Assembly (NCBI GenBank): GCA_038025085.1
Contig: CM076148.1
Coordinates: forward strand, 38,771,691 to 38,835,690
Origin: Tetragonia tetragonoides
Lineage: Eukaryota; Streptophyta; Magnoliopsida; Caryophyllales; Aizoaceae
Direction of reading: 5' to 3'
Length of the DNA stretch: 64,000 nucleotides
Part shown: one piece after another, positions 36,378-48,600 of the stretch
Layout of the letters: every line of letters starts with the position of its first letter
How positions within the stretch are numbered: position 1 is the first letter of the stretch
Translations under genes and position numbers: made by a program
Notes under the pieces: model-generated
The model's database searches: none
Seen by the model: the letters and a program-made list of their open reading frames with translations, nothing else
Told to the model about the DNA's origin: nothing

Positions 36378-37030
36378 TTTCTTCTTTTTTTTTGAGTGAA
36401 AGTCCACAGAGTGGTATTAACTTTCCATTAACTTTTCCAAATCGGAGCAAATAGCAGACGACACATTCTCCGGGAAATCCAAAGTCAAAAAACGATAACA
36501 TGTTTCTCATGGTTGCACATGCGCTAACTCATGGGCCACCTTGTGTCCCTCCTAACAGCGATCAAGACACACTACTATCACACTACTATCAACTGAAAGT
36601 AAAGCAAGAATGACATCAACAATCAAATGGAAACTACTAGATCCCCAACTACGAGATTTTAAAGATCAATAATAGCTAAACTATCCGACACAACAACGAC
36701 ATTACAAAACTCATGAATTTGAGCAAATTGGAGAACCAAAAACACTCCCCTAGCTTCTGCAATTTTTGCTTCCCGGCAAATATTGAACTTCATCATCGCC
36801 CCTACAATCGGGCTCCCATCATCATGCCTGCAAATGATCCCAATGCTCGATCAAAATCACCCAATTTACCTGCATCAACATTAACCTTCACGCAACCACG
36901 AGTTGGCAAGCCCAAACACCATGCAATCGTCTACTCGCCTCGGGGACTCTGACCAAATCACTTCCCATATCCTTCAGCTACTTATCCACGAAGGCCACAA
37001 CTTTAGCAAGTGTTGCGCCAACCCCTCGAT
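36378..37030 (-). mobile_element. 5'-truncated LINE, RNase H remnant, with TSD
   Basis: Flanked by the exact 16-bp duplication AATCTCATTATTTCTT (36362-36377 and 37031-37046). On the minus strand the decayed frame retains the end of a plant-type RNase H domain (GHKVAHELAH-like box near 36540-36510, and an AEARG-like box upstream). Its 3' end (TTTCACTCAAAAAAAAA) matches that of the large LINE ending at 49801. It is therefore a short, dead copy of the same or a close LINE family. Confidence 0.82.
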
Positions 37031-37046
37031 AATCTCATTATTTCTT

Positions 37047-38110
37047 AATTTACTAAACAATTTTATTGACATTGTATAATATATATGACGGTCAATTTAT
37101 TGAAACTATTGAAATTTTATATAAAAAAAAGTTTTGCTTGTATTTTTATTTTATTTTATTTTTTGCTCGTTGGGCAACTATTACTTCTACAATAAAAAGT
37201 TGCTCAAAAACAGTGTTGTATCCATTTCGTAAATGCAATAAATGCACGTTAGTTTGGTTGTACCATATATTTATTGACGTGAATCAGTAACACTTCACTA
37301 TCCAAAGAAAACACTACCTTAATTAAATTAAAATGTTGGTTTTCAATTTCGATTGTCCACGAATTTGAGATTCATTCCCTATATTTTGAATTCTAAATTT
37401 GAAGTATTCATATTTTATTTACCTTGATAAGTGATAATACAGACACATTTATTCGATGATTATTCATTGTCAAGTGAGAAACATGTAAATTTATTAGGAT
37501 TGACTTTGATAAATTAGAAAGATGTTTTGATACATGGTTCACTTTATTTATAATGTGGTAGACGAAGTTATATATACTCTAAGTCTCTAATAATGCTTGA
37601 CAGTTGACCCAAATTTTCCTAGACTAGAGTTAAAAGCCCATTTTGATTAACAATGACTCTGATACACCATATTTGTGGAGGGAGGTCACGATAAGCCAAT
37701 ATGATTGCGTACTAAGTAAAGAAATATATTAAAACAAGATATATACAAAAAAAAAAAAAAAAAAAGTTGGGAAAGTTATTCAAATCTTGACTAGCCCATA
37801 GTATAATAGTGCTCATAAATTATAAATTTAATCAAATATTTATATTACATATCAAAAGCGATTATGTTATGATGATTTGAGTAAAAAGAGATGGATGAAT
37901 TATTTTTCCACCGAGCATATTTTATTTAAAATTATGATGTAAATGTAAAAATCATATACTTCAAAAATTACTGTATAATCCGCCAACTAATCAATTGGGA
38001 CACCACACTGTATAGTTCATCAAATTGTCATTGTTTAGTTTCTGGTACACCAGGTTCATATTTAGTGTACTATATAGTCTATATATACTTCTTACCAGTT
38101 ACTCCAACTA
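37047..38110. other. Intergenic, no gene seen
   Basis: AT-rich DNA with an A-run at about 37748-37766. No coding exon or bounded repeat recognised. Confidence 0.5.
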
Positions 38111-38913
38111 TACACTAATAATAATAACAAATTTTAATTAAGTGAACCCAACCAAAGTCATGAAAACCTCTCTCCTCCCCTGGGTCTAGTGAGAGTATTC
38201 GAGAAACTGCAAGTGCCAGTTATCTGATTCCCTCTTTGTGAGTGCCTTCTCTGATTCTTTGATTCTAATATTGTAAACTGGGATTCTGTATATTGGTCCT
38301 CTTGATCTTCTGGGTTTTCTTTTTATTATTTATGGTGGTTCCACATCCCTGTGGTAGTTACGAACATGACAGAGAACCTGTCAAAGAAATGGGGTAAATT
38401 GCGGTTAACAGAGGATGAGGATGTTGTGGTGGTGGTGCAAGGCAAGAAGATTGCTGATGGAAACAAGCGAATTGAACTCAGTGTGGCTGGGCGGTTATTA
38501 ACTCAGAAACCGTTCAACCGCCGAGCATTTAAGAAAACAATATTGAAGATTTTTTGTCCACGAACTGAATTAATTATCAAAGAATTGGATGCAAACACTT
38601 TTGTCTTTCAATTCTTCAGTGAAGGTGACAAAAAATTTGTCCTAGACCATGAACCTTGGAATTTTGATGGTCATCTACTTGCTTTGAGTGAGATTCGTGG
38701 TTCGGACAAGCCTGATAACCTTTGCTGGGACAAAACCAAATTCTGGGTTAAAGTGTCGAATGTATTATTTGGTGGTCGGGATTTGGAAACTGCAAAGGTA
38801 ATTGGGGATCGCATTGGAAAGTTTGTGGCTTATGATCCCTCCACATACTATGGTTGGGACAAGGTTATGTTCATTAGGGCAGAGGTTAACATCTCTAAAC
38901 CTCTTAAGCGTGG

Positions 38914-39423
38914 TGTTAGGTTCCGCCCTTCACACCTTGTAATTTACAGCTTTCCTTTACTTTCCTTGCAATGTAACATGTCTCTAAGGCGCTTCCTGCG
39001 TGTTGACCCTTGGACATGTCTTTACGCTTTCTAGTTCCCTAGTAACATGTCTCTAAGGCGCTTCCTGCGTGTCGACCCTTGGACATGGTCTTTAAGCTTT
39101 CTAGTTCTTTACTTTTAGGAGTAGATGTCGAGTATGAAAGTTATGCACTCTTGATGTATCCTCCTGTAAGAATGAATAAAGCTTTTAAGACTCTTTATGG
39201 GGGAAGCAGTCCTCCATATCGATGTATTGATGTCAATGCTTGTTGTTGTTAAACTATTTTGATTGCGTGCATCTTCCAACCCCTCTCTCAAACTCCGTCC
39301 CTCCCTCACTCTCTTGTATCCATGGACACCTCAAAGACGTTCCTTTTGTACGGCTGGCACTCTTGCCGCTAGGAGACAAGAGCACGGCGCACGTCGCGCA
39401 ACTAGAAAAGGCGGACCGTGACA
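38914..39423 (+). repeat. 5' LTR
   Basis: 510 bp, TG...CA. It contains a ~70-bp tandem duplication (about 38970-39110) around the word CATGTCTCTAAGGCGCTTCC. By eye it differs from the 3' LTR at about 17 positions plus an 11-bp copy-number difference, roughly 3% divergence. Confidence 0.95.
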
Positions 39424-39425
39424 GT

Positions 39426-39437
39426 TGGTATCAGAGC
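39426..39437 (+). other. Primer-binding site, initiator tRNA-Met type
   Basis: TGGTATCAGAGC begins two bases after the 5' LTR. It is the standard plant retrotransposon sequence complementary to the 3' end of initiator tRNA-Met and marks where minus-strand DNA synthesis would start. Confidence 0.92.
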
Positions 39438-39488
39438 GCAACGAAAGAAGCACGCTCAGTGAAAGGTTGCTAGATTGAATTCGAAACC

Positions 39489-42400
39489 ATGGTGACCATG
39501 GAAGAGCTAGAGAAACTTGTGATCGGTCGGATGCCCGAATCGATGCACTGGAGGCCCAAGTGCATGATATTTCCTCCGCAAGCTTGCGGGAGGAGCTTGA
39601 CCACATCCACAACCAACTCCAAGCGTTGTGGGATCTGTGTGCTACGATCAACTGGGCCGTTGCTAGCGGTGGTGGATCAGGGTCGAGACGGGTGAAGCCC
39701 CCTCAGCGCCGGACCTACAGTGGAGCCAGAGACTCCAAGGAAGTAGACAATTTTGTCTTCGAACTAGAACAATACTTCCGAGTCAGTGGACTGGAAGAGG
39801 ACCAGAAGGTCGACACCGCGGTCATGTACCTAGTGGATGACGCGAAATTGTGGTGGCGTTCGAAGTATGCCGAGATCGAAGCCAAAACTCTGAAAATAGA
39901 CACATGGGAAGAGTTCAAGAAGGAACTCAACGACCAGTTCTACCCGGAGAACACTGAGTTCATTGCCCGAAGGAAGTTGAAGACCATCAAGCACACCGGG
40001 ACCATCCGAGACTATGTGAAGGAGTACTCGGCGTGCATGCTTGAGATCAGGGACATGAGCAACAAGGATTGTATGTTCCATTTCATCGATGGGCTGAAAG
40101 AGTGGGCTCAACGTGAGTTGAACAGAAAAAAGTTAGATACCTTGTCGGCTACTATAAGCGTGGCTGAACGGCTCTTTGACAACCAGCTAGGGAAAGAGAC
40201 CCCACCAAGGAAAGGGCCAACAGGGCCAAGTTCAATTGCAAACCAAGCAGGGTCAACTGGTTCTCAGACAGGCTCGAACAACTCTCGAAACTACAACGGG
40301 GGTAACTACAACGGTGGCAATAGTAGATATGGGAACGGTGGAGGTGGAACCCCTAGGTCGGCACCTTACCGGCCCCCAGGTGCGACCTCATCGTTCAATC
40401 GGACAGAGTCGTCCACGCCAAGATGGTCGTCGAAGTTAAGTTGCTTCAACTGCAAAGGGCCAAACAAACACACCGAGTGCCCTCATCGAGACTTGAGTGC
40501 CCTCCAGCAGAATCTATCTAAGATGTCTGTGGAGTCTGATGGCACCAACGAAGGAGAGACAAGCAGGAACAATGAAATGGATGAGGATGAAATACCACAC
40601 ATGGGAGCTGTTCATTTACTGGGCGCCCTGAGGGGTGATGAGACATCCCTAAAACCCAAGTCGACTGAGCTCATGTATGTCGATGTCGTGATCAATAGAC
40701 GTAGCACTCGAGCAATGGTTGACACCGGTGCCACCCATAACTTTGTGGCCGGCACCAAAGCAGAGAGATTGGGACTGAAGCTGGACCGCGCGGGCGGCAG
40801 CATGAAGGTCGTGATCTCGGCAGCAAGACCTATCCATGGGATTTCCAAGGGAGTCCTCACTCGGATAGGGGAGTGGAGTGACCGATTGGACCTTACGGTG
40901 ACCCACTAGATGATTTCAAGATGGTACTGGGTATGGACTTCCTCCGCACGTCTAAAGCGACACCCATTCCACATTTGAGTTCCTTGTTGTTGATGGGGGA
41001 CAACCCGTGTCTTGTGAAAGCGTCGAATGTGAAGGTTGAGAGTAAACGGGGACAGATGCTCTCGTCGAAGCAATTTGAGAAGGGACTTCGAAGATGTGAA
41101 CCGTCGTTCCTGGCTACTTTGTCGATGAAGGAGGATTGTAGAGATGAGACCACTCCTCCGGAAGTAGCGATACTGGTTGAGGGATTCAAGGACATCTTGC
41201 CCGATGACCTACCCCAAGTCTTCCCTCCTCGTCGATCCGTCGATCATCAGATCGATTTGATCCCGGGAGCCGCGCCACCCGCTCGTAGTCCTTACAGGAT
41301 GGCACCTCCCGAACTGGCCGAACTGAGAAAACAGTTGGATGGACTCTTGAAGGGAGGATTCATCCGGCCGTCCAAAGCACCCTATGGAGCTCCGATGTTG
41401 TTTCAGAAAAAGCAAGATGGGACTCTCCGGCTGTGTATTGACTATCGGACACTCAACAAGTTGACGGTGAGGAATCACTATCCTATTTCTGTTGATTGCT
41501 GAGTTGTTCGATCAACTCGGCGATGCGGTATACTGCACGAAGCTTGATTTGAGGTCGGGGTACCATCAAGTTCGTATTGCGGAAGGGGACGAGCCGAAGA
41601 CATCTTATGTGACGAGATATGGGGCTTTTGAATGGTTAGTGATGCCCTTTGGACTAACGAATGCTCCTGCAACATTCTGCACCTTGATGAACCATGTCTC
41701 CACGAGTACTTGGATAAGTTTGTGGTGGTATACCTTGATGATATTGTAATCTATAGCAAGACCATGAGCGAACACTTGGAACACTTAAGACTTGTGTTCG
41801 AGAAGTTACGGGAGCACCACCTCTTCGTGAAGCCAGAGAAATGCTCGTTTGCACAAGAGGAAAGTTAGTTTCCTTGGTCACTTTGTAGGAAAGGGGAAGA
41901 TGCGCATGGATCCGAAGAAGGTCTCTGCCATCAAGGAGTGGAAGCCTCCGAAGAATGTCTCTGAGCTCCGTTCCTTCCTTGGCCTTGCTAATTACTACCG
42001 GCGCTTCATTGCAAGATATTCAGGTGTTGTGGCTCCCCTCACAGACTTGCTTAAGGAGTGTGAAGGTTGGAATTGGGCGGAATCACAAAATGAAGCGTTT
42101 GAAAAGTTGAAGAAGATGGTAACCAGAGAACCGGTATTGGCTCTTCCCGATGTCACTAAAACCTTTGAAGTCGAGACTGATGCCTCAAACTTCGCCCTCG
42201 GAGGAGTACTACTTCAAGAAGGCCACCCGGTTGCTTTTGAGAGCCGCAAGCTGAATGGGGCCGAGAGGCGGTATGCCGCCCAAGAGAAGGAGTTACTAGC
42301 AATTGTACATTGCTTAAGGGTCTGGAGACACTACCTTCTGGGTTCGAAATTCCTCATTCGCACAGACAACACTGCGGCGAGCCACTTCTTAACCCAACCA

Positions 42401-43800
42401 AGATTCACTGGCCTGGGGTCAACAACAAGGTCACGGATGCTCTCAGTCGTCGGGCTGACATTGCCGCCTTGAAGCAAATGGCTCACTTGTCGGCAAGTCT
42501 GGTGACCACTACAATCCGCGACCAGATCAAGCAACATCTAGGTCAAGACACGATAGCGAAGACCATCCAACAGCTCATTGAAGAAGGGAAAACGAGACGG
42601 TTCTGGATATAAGATGGCCTTATCTTCACAAAGGGATATAGGTTGTATGTTCCCAGGGCCGAGGGCATTCGGAGGAAATTCCTGAGCGAATGTCATGACA
42701 CCCTTTGGGAAGGACATCCGGGGTGGCAGAGAACCTTGAGCTTGCTAAAACAAGGGTACTTCTGGCCCCAGATGAAAGACGACGTAATGAGCTACACTCG
42801 GACGTGTCTCGTGTGTCAGCAGGACAAGCCAGATAGACTCAAGCAGGGCGGCTTACTGAACCCACTCACCGTGCCGACGAGACCATGGGAATGTGTCTCC
42901 ATTGACTTCATCAACGGGTTACCGAAGGTCGGACCCCTGTCCGCTATTATGGTGATAGTGGATCGATTCTCGAAATATGCCACGTTCATCCCTATGCCGA
43001 AAGCTACTGGAGTAGAAGAGACAACCATCCTCTTCTTCAAATACATTGTCAAGTACTAGGGGCTGCCTAAGAGCATTGTGAGTGACCGAGACGCTCGGTT
43101 CACAGGTATCTTTTGGGGTGAACTCTTCAAGCTTTTTGGGTCAGAGGTGAACATGTATTCAGCATACCATCCCCAGACAGACGGACAGACAGAGAGATTC
43201 AATGGGCTCCTCGAAGAATACCTTTCACACTTCGTGAGCGCCAACCAGAGAGAGTGGGTGAGACTACTAGATGTAGCCCAACTCTGCTTCAATTCTCAGA
43301 AGAGCTCCTCGTCCAACAGGAGTCCCTTCGAAGTTGTCATAGGACAACAACCTCTCTTACCGCACACTAGGGATGATCATTATAAGGGCCGAAGCAAGAA
43401 GGCGTATGAGTTCACTAGAGAATGGAAACAAAACACCGACATTGCTCGAAGTTACTTAGAAAAGGCTTCGAAGCACATGAAAAAATGGGCCGATCAGAAG
43501 AGAAGGCCACTGGAGTTCGAAGTGGGAGACCTAGTGATGGTGAAGATCCTCCCAGAAGCAGATAAGATTCCTGAGAGGAAGCGATAAGCGGTTAGTCCGC
43601 AAATATGAAGGCCCCATCCTTATCACCAAAAAGGTGGGAAGTACGGCTTACAAAGTGGAACCCCCGACTTGGATGAAAGTACACCCTGTCTTTCATGTGA
43701 GTCATTTGAAGCCGTATCATCCAGATCTAGAAGATTCCGCCCGCAACAAGTCTACTCGGGCGAACATCTGCACCAAGCCGTCACTGACACTTGATGACTG
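39489..43800 (+). pseudogene. Defective Ty3/gypsy gag-pol
   Basis: Gag starts at an ATG at 39489 and shifts frame before 39560. Its core runs to about 40430, followed by a zinc knuckle (CFNCKGPNKHTEC) whose histidine is displaced from the usual place. Protease has DTGATHNF at about 40720-40743. Reverse transcriptase spans about 41270-41870 with YLDD at about 41731. RNase H (about 42150-42420) has lost sequence near 42415. Integrase has an H/C zinc-finger region (about 42690-42820), the first core Asp at SIDF (about 42901) and the second at VSDRD (about 43078). About seven frame changes and in-frame stops at about 42610 and 43057 break it. The frame ends soon after HPVFHVSHLKPYHPD (about 43683-43727), leaving no room for a chromodomain. 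Confidence 0.9.
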
Positions 43801-43842
43801 AATCACGTTGCCGAGGACGTCGACAACTTTAGTGGGGCAGAA

Positions 43843-44362
43843 TGTTAGGTTCCGCCCTTCACACCTTGTAATTTACAGCTTTCCTTTACTTTCCTTGCAA
43901 TGTAACATGTCTCTAAGGCGCTTCCTGCGTGTTGACCCTTGGACATGTCTTTACGCTTTCTTTACGCTTTCTAGTTCCCTAGTAACATGTCTCTAAGGTG
44001 CTTCCTGCGTGTCGATCCTTGGACATGTCTTTAAGCTTTCTAGTTCTTTACTTTTAGGAGTAGATGTCGAGTATGAAAGTTATGCACTCTTGATGTATAC
44101 TCCTGTCAGAATGAATAAAGCTTTTAAGACTCTTTATGGGGGAAGCAGTCCTCCATATCGATGTATTGATGTCAATGCTTGTTGTTGTTAAACTGTGTTG
44201 ATTGCGTGCATCATCCAACCCGTCTCTCAAACTCCGTCCCTCCCTCACTCTCTTGTGTCCACGGACACCTCAAAGACGTTCCTTGTGTACGGCTGGCACT
44301 CTTGCCGCTAAGAGGCAAGAGCGCGCCGCACGTCCCGCAACTAGAAAAGGCGGACCGTGACA
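43843..44362 (+). repeat. 3' LTR
   Basis: 520 bp, TG...CA. It differs from the 5' LTR by an extra 11-bp TTTACGCTTTC unit and scattered substitutions. It is preceded by a weak purine-rich tract (GTGGGGCAGAA) that would serve as the polypurine tract. Confidence 0.95.
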
Positions 44363-44746
44363 CGTGGCATGAAAATGGCTTTTGAAGACACTGGTGAGGA
44401 ATGGCTCCCTTTTAAATAACGTTTCTTACCAAATTTTTGTTATGCTTGTGGTATCATAGGGCATAATGAAAAGGAGTGTCATGTGTATAGTGAAGAGGAG
44501 ATTAAAGCTTCTGGTGTTCAATATGGTGCTTGGTTACGAGCCTCACCCTCCAAAGTGGTTCGTAAACAGTCCTTGGTTGAAAGGGAAAAGGAGAAGCGTC
44601 TTTTCGCTGGGTTAAATGCTGAATTTCCAAGTTCGGACTGCCGTAGGAACTTGAATTTTGGGAAACAGAGATCTCCTAATATTGAGTCTGGTCTTTCTTC
44701 TTGTGTGCCTATGAGTGCTCAAGCTGCGGTGCAACTAGCGGAGGGT

Positions 44747-45216
44747 CAGGGGCGGAACCAAGATTTACTTTTTGGGGTGGCCGAAATAATATGAACTCGC
44801 TTGAACAATTAATTAGCGCAATTGTTTCAATTGAGACTTTGAATTTTCGGGGGTTAGATTCATTGTGTCGTTGAGATTTTGATTTTTTTAATGGGAGGAA
44901 GACGAGACTTGGAAAAAATGAGTAATGACTTGAAGAAAATAAACCAGAGGCTTTGGGGCAAAAACTTGAGAAAATAATATTTAATATTCAAAAGTAATAG
45001 TGGGACCACATGTAGCTGTAATGTAGGCTAGTCAGCATAACAAATTTCCTTTCACGAGATGACGAGAATCAATATGTATTGGTCTTTCTTGGACTTGGTG
45101 GGGACCACTGCAAGAAATTATATAAGTACTGGACTGTTTTAGTGGGCTTTTATAGGTTCACCCAATTTGTTGGACTGGGCCCTGGCTCCCCCCTGTCCCT
45201 CCTAGGTCCGCCCTTG
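44747..45216. mobile_element. hAT-type MITE, 470 bp, in LINE ORF1
   Basis: Terminal inverted repeats CAGGGGCGGAACC and (reverse complement) CAAGGGCGGACC are flanked by the 8-bp duplication CGGAGGGT (44739-44746 and 45217-45224). The 8-bp target and CAGGGGCGGA terminus fit hAT. The LINE reading frame resumes in register when the element and one target copy are removed. It encodes no transposase. Confidence 0.92.
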
Positions 45217-45688
45217 CGGAGGGTGTGGCTGATCCGAAAGGGAATGACACTTCTGATGCTCCCCTGGAGCCTTCAGGGACACAGAGCCCTTTGCGTTCAT
45301 CTGTACACCCTGGTTCCTCCTCAACTAGTGGAACAACCACTCTTCTTAATATGGGTTCGCTTTCACTTGATGGGGATGTAACTACTGTTGCTAAGGGACT
45401 TGTTAAGTGTAAGTCCTCCCATAATACTAAGAGTGTCTTGAAGAGTGGTTGGAAACGTCGTGCTCGGGAGGCAGGCAATACTAGTGGAAGGGTTAATGTC
45501 ACGGTGGCAATGGGGAAGTGAGATAGACAGGTTTGTGATGGTGATGTTGTTATGTGTAATGGATACAACTATGGTAGCTCAAAAAGATCTTACAAGGTTA
45601 GTGATGTTGTTGAGTCTTCTACTGTGGGGGGAACTGATGTATCTCCCGGATCGGCGGAGGTCGGCGAGGACCGACCCCGCCGGGAGCA

Positions 45689-48600
45689 ATGAGTTGCTTG
45701 AGCCTCAACTGCCGAGGGCTGGGCAATCCTCATGAAGTTGCTTTACTCCGTGACCTTGTCCGGAGAGAGGCCCCGTCCATTTTGTTTTTATCAGAAACAA
45801 AACTTAGTGGACGTGAAATGAGACCGATTATGGAGAAATTGTGTACTTATGATGGTTTATGTGTGGATAGTATGGGTCGATCGGGTGGTCTTGCATTATT
45901 ATGGAAAAAAGAGCTCTCCATTTCCCTTGTGTCGCAATCTATCCATCACATGGATGTTATAGTTGACAGTGGGTTTGGAACGATCCCATGGAGATTCACG
46001 GGTTTTTATGGTTGGCCAGAAATTCACAATCGACACCTTTCTTGGGAGTTGCTTGGTCTCTTAGTGAATGCTAGACATGAACCTTGGATTTGTATGGGGG
46101 ATTTTAATGAGATTATTTTTGCTATGAAATGTGGGGCAGAAATGATCGATCAAATAAACAGATGCAGATGTTTCGTGATGCGGTGGATCGTTGTGGATTA
46201 CGTGATCTCAGGTTTTCGGGTTCGTCCTATACTTATGATAATGGCCGTGATGGTGAGCATAATGTGCAAAGTCGGTTAGGTAGGGCTTTGGCTGTCAATG
46301 AGTGGCTTTATCTTTTTCCCCATGCTAGACTTGTTCATCTCGAACGTGAGATTTCGGATCATTCTCCAATCAAGCTTCATCTTTTTGGAGAAGATCATTC
46401 CCGACGGAACCCGAAAATTTTTCGCTTTGAACAACTCTGGACCGAGAATGCAAAGTGTGAAGAAATTATTCAGGAAGCATGGATGCCTTCTGCATTGGAG
46501 AAAATTGGGTTTTGTGCTAATGAGCTTGGTTCTTGGAGTGAGAGTGAATATGGGAAGCTTATTCGTGAACTTAGGGGCAAACTTAAACAACTAAAGAGAC
46601 TGAATAAAGCGGGTCTCTCGTCTGCTAAGCTTGAGGAACGGAGGAAGTTATTGAGGGACATTGAGAATCTGGTCCGTGAGGAGGAATTATTCTGGCGTCA
46701 ACGTTCCCGGGTATTGTGGTTATTTGCGGGGGATAAAAATACTGCTTTTTTTTCCATCGTAAGGCCTCAGCCTGTAAACAAAAAAAATCAGATTAAATCC
46801 CTTATTGATCCAGCAGGAGGCGTTGGCAGTGGTGACCTAGAGATTGGGCGAATTGCCCAAGACTATTATGGAAATCTTTTTTCCTCGGATGGAGCAAGTC
46901 GTTTACAGGAGGCTCTTGAGGGTATTCAAACCCGTGTTAGTGCAAATATGAATACTGAGATGCGCAGACCGTATACAAAGCATGAGGTGCATGAAGCACT
47001 TTGTCAAATGCACCCGTTGAAAGCCCCAGGCCTTGATGGTATGTGCCCGTTATTTTTTCAAAATTATTGGCATATTGTTGGTGATTCTGTGTCTGCTTGT
47101 GTTATTAATGTTCCTAATGGAAATGGTCTTCTGTTGGGTATGAATCACACTTTTATGGTTCTTATTCCCAAGAAGAAGAATCCAGAGGCTATTACTGATT
47201 TCAGACCAATTAGTTTGTACAATGTTATCTACAAGTTGGTGTCTAAGGTTCTAGCGAATAGATCTAAGATTTTCTTGTCGGAGGTGATTTTTGTGAATCA
47301 TAGTGCCTTCACACCTGGGCGTTTGATTACTGACAATGTTCTAATGGCACTTGAGACATTTCATTATATGAAAAATACATCTTCTCATAAGGGTTTCTTT
47401 GCTCTTAAATTGGATATGGCTAAGGCTTATGATCGGATCGAGTGGGATTTTTTAGAAGCCGTGTTAATGAAGTTTGGCTTTGATAATAATTGGATTTGTA
47501 GAGTTATGGAGTGTGTGAGGTCAGTCTCTTTTTCCATATTGATCAATGGAAAATCGATTGAATCTTTTTCTCCAGGCAGGGGTTTACGTCAAGGTGACCC
47601 AATCTCACCCTATTTATTTATATTATGTGCGGATGCTTTGTCTAGACTGTTGCGCAGAACGGAGGAGAGGGGATCACTGCAAGGTATTCGTATTTGTCCA
47701 TCTGCTCCTTCTCTCACACACTTATTTTTTGCGGATGATAGCTTGCTCTTCTCCAAGGTCTCCCCGGAGGCGGCGGATGTTATTCGTAGGATTCTGTCTC
47801 TTTATGAAGAAGCTTCGGGTCAGCAAGTTAGCTATGCCAAATCCAAGGTTTCTTTCAGTAAGGGTGTAAATCAAGGAGTTCGGGATCAAATTGCAGGATG
47901 CTTAGAAGTTGAGGAGGTGGAAACACATGACCGTTACCTTGGGTTTCCTACTGTTGTGGGTCGTTCCAAGAAAGCTATTTGTGGTTTTCTGAAGGAGCGT
48001 TTATGGAGTAAATTGCAGGGATGGAAAGGCTTGTTGTTGTCTAAGGCGGGTAGGGAAATTATGCTAAAGGTTGTGGCCCAAGCTATACCTACCTATGTGA
48101 TGAGTGTGTTCAAATTACCAACAAGTTTCTTCAATGAAATTCGCTCTTTGTTTTCTCAATTTTTTTGGGGACAAAAAAAAGATGAAAGAAAAATCCATTG
48201 GCTGTCCTGGGAGAAACTTTGTAAATCCAAGCGTGACGGGGGTTTGGGGTTACGTGACATGAAACTTTTTAATTCGGCCTTGCTTGCTAAACAAGCTTGG
48301 AGGCTAATGAATGGGGAAGGAGGGCTACTTGGTGACATGTTACAGGCTAAATACTATCCTAATGGGGATTTTCTATCGTCCTCGCGAGGTAGTAACCCAA
48401 GTTATTTGTGGAGGGGCATCTGTGAAGCTAAATGGGTTGTGCAGAAAGGAATGTGTTGGCGTATTGGAGATGGAGCTAGTGTAAAAACTTGGGAGGACCC
48501 GTGGATACCTGGTTGTGGTTCGCATAAGGTCATTACATCACGCACTGGAGGTTGCTCGATTGACAAAGTTGCTGATTTAATTGATCCGAACTTACAGTCG

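Larger units (their letters stand above)
38914..44362 (+). mobile_element. Ty3/gypsy LTR retrotransposon in LINE ORF1
   Basis: Two LTRs (38914-39423 and 43843-44362) each begin TG and end CA, with a 5-bp target duplication CGTGG at 38909-38913 and 44363-44367. A primer-binding site for initiator tRNA-Met follows the 5' LTR. Domain order is gag, protease, reverse transcriptase, RNase H, integrase, as in Ty3/gypsy. The pol sequence looks like a chromovirus, but the expected C-terminal chromodomain is missing. The coding region has many frame changes and two stops, so it is defective. Confidence 0.95.
38366..45521 (+). pseudogene. LINE ORF1 (DUF4283 / zinc knuckle), interrupted
   Basis: Coding pieces at 38366-38913, 44363-44746 and 45217-45521 line up in order when the nested elements are ignored. 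The first carries the DUF4283 nucleic-acid-binding domain of plant L1 gag-like proteins (WNFDGHLLAL-type core, about 38660-38690). The second carries a CCHC knuckle, CYACGIIGHNEKEC (about 44447-44488). The third is a Ser/Thr-rich tail ending in a stop at 45521. An extra TAA lies just before the knuckle (about 44416). The start is the ATG at 38366, as the earlier in-frame codon is GTG. Its role would be RNA binding in the LINE particle. Confidence 0.85.

Noticed and set aside
36713..36952. Plus-strand open frame of 79 codons
   Set aside because: It is antisense to the decayed RNase H of the truncated minus-strand LINE.
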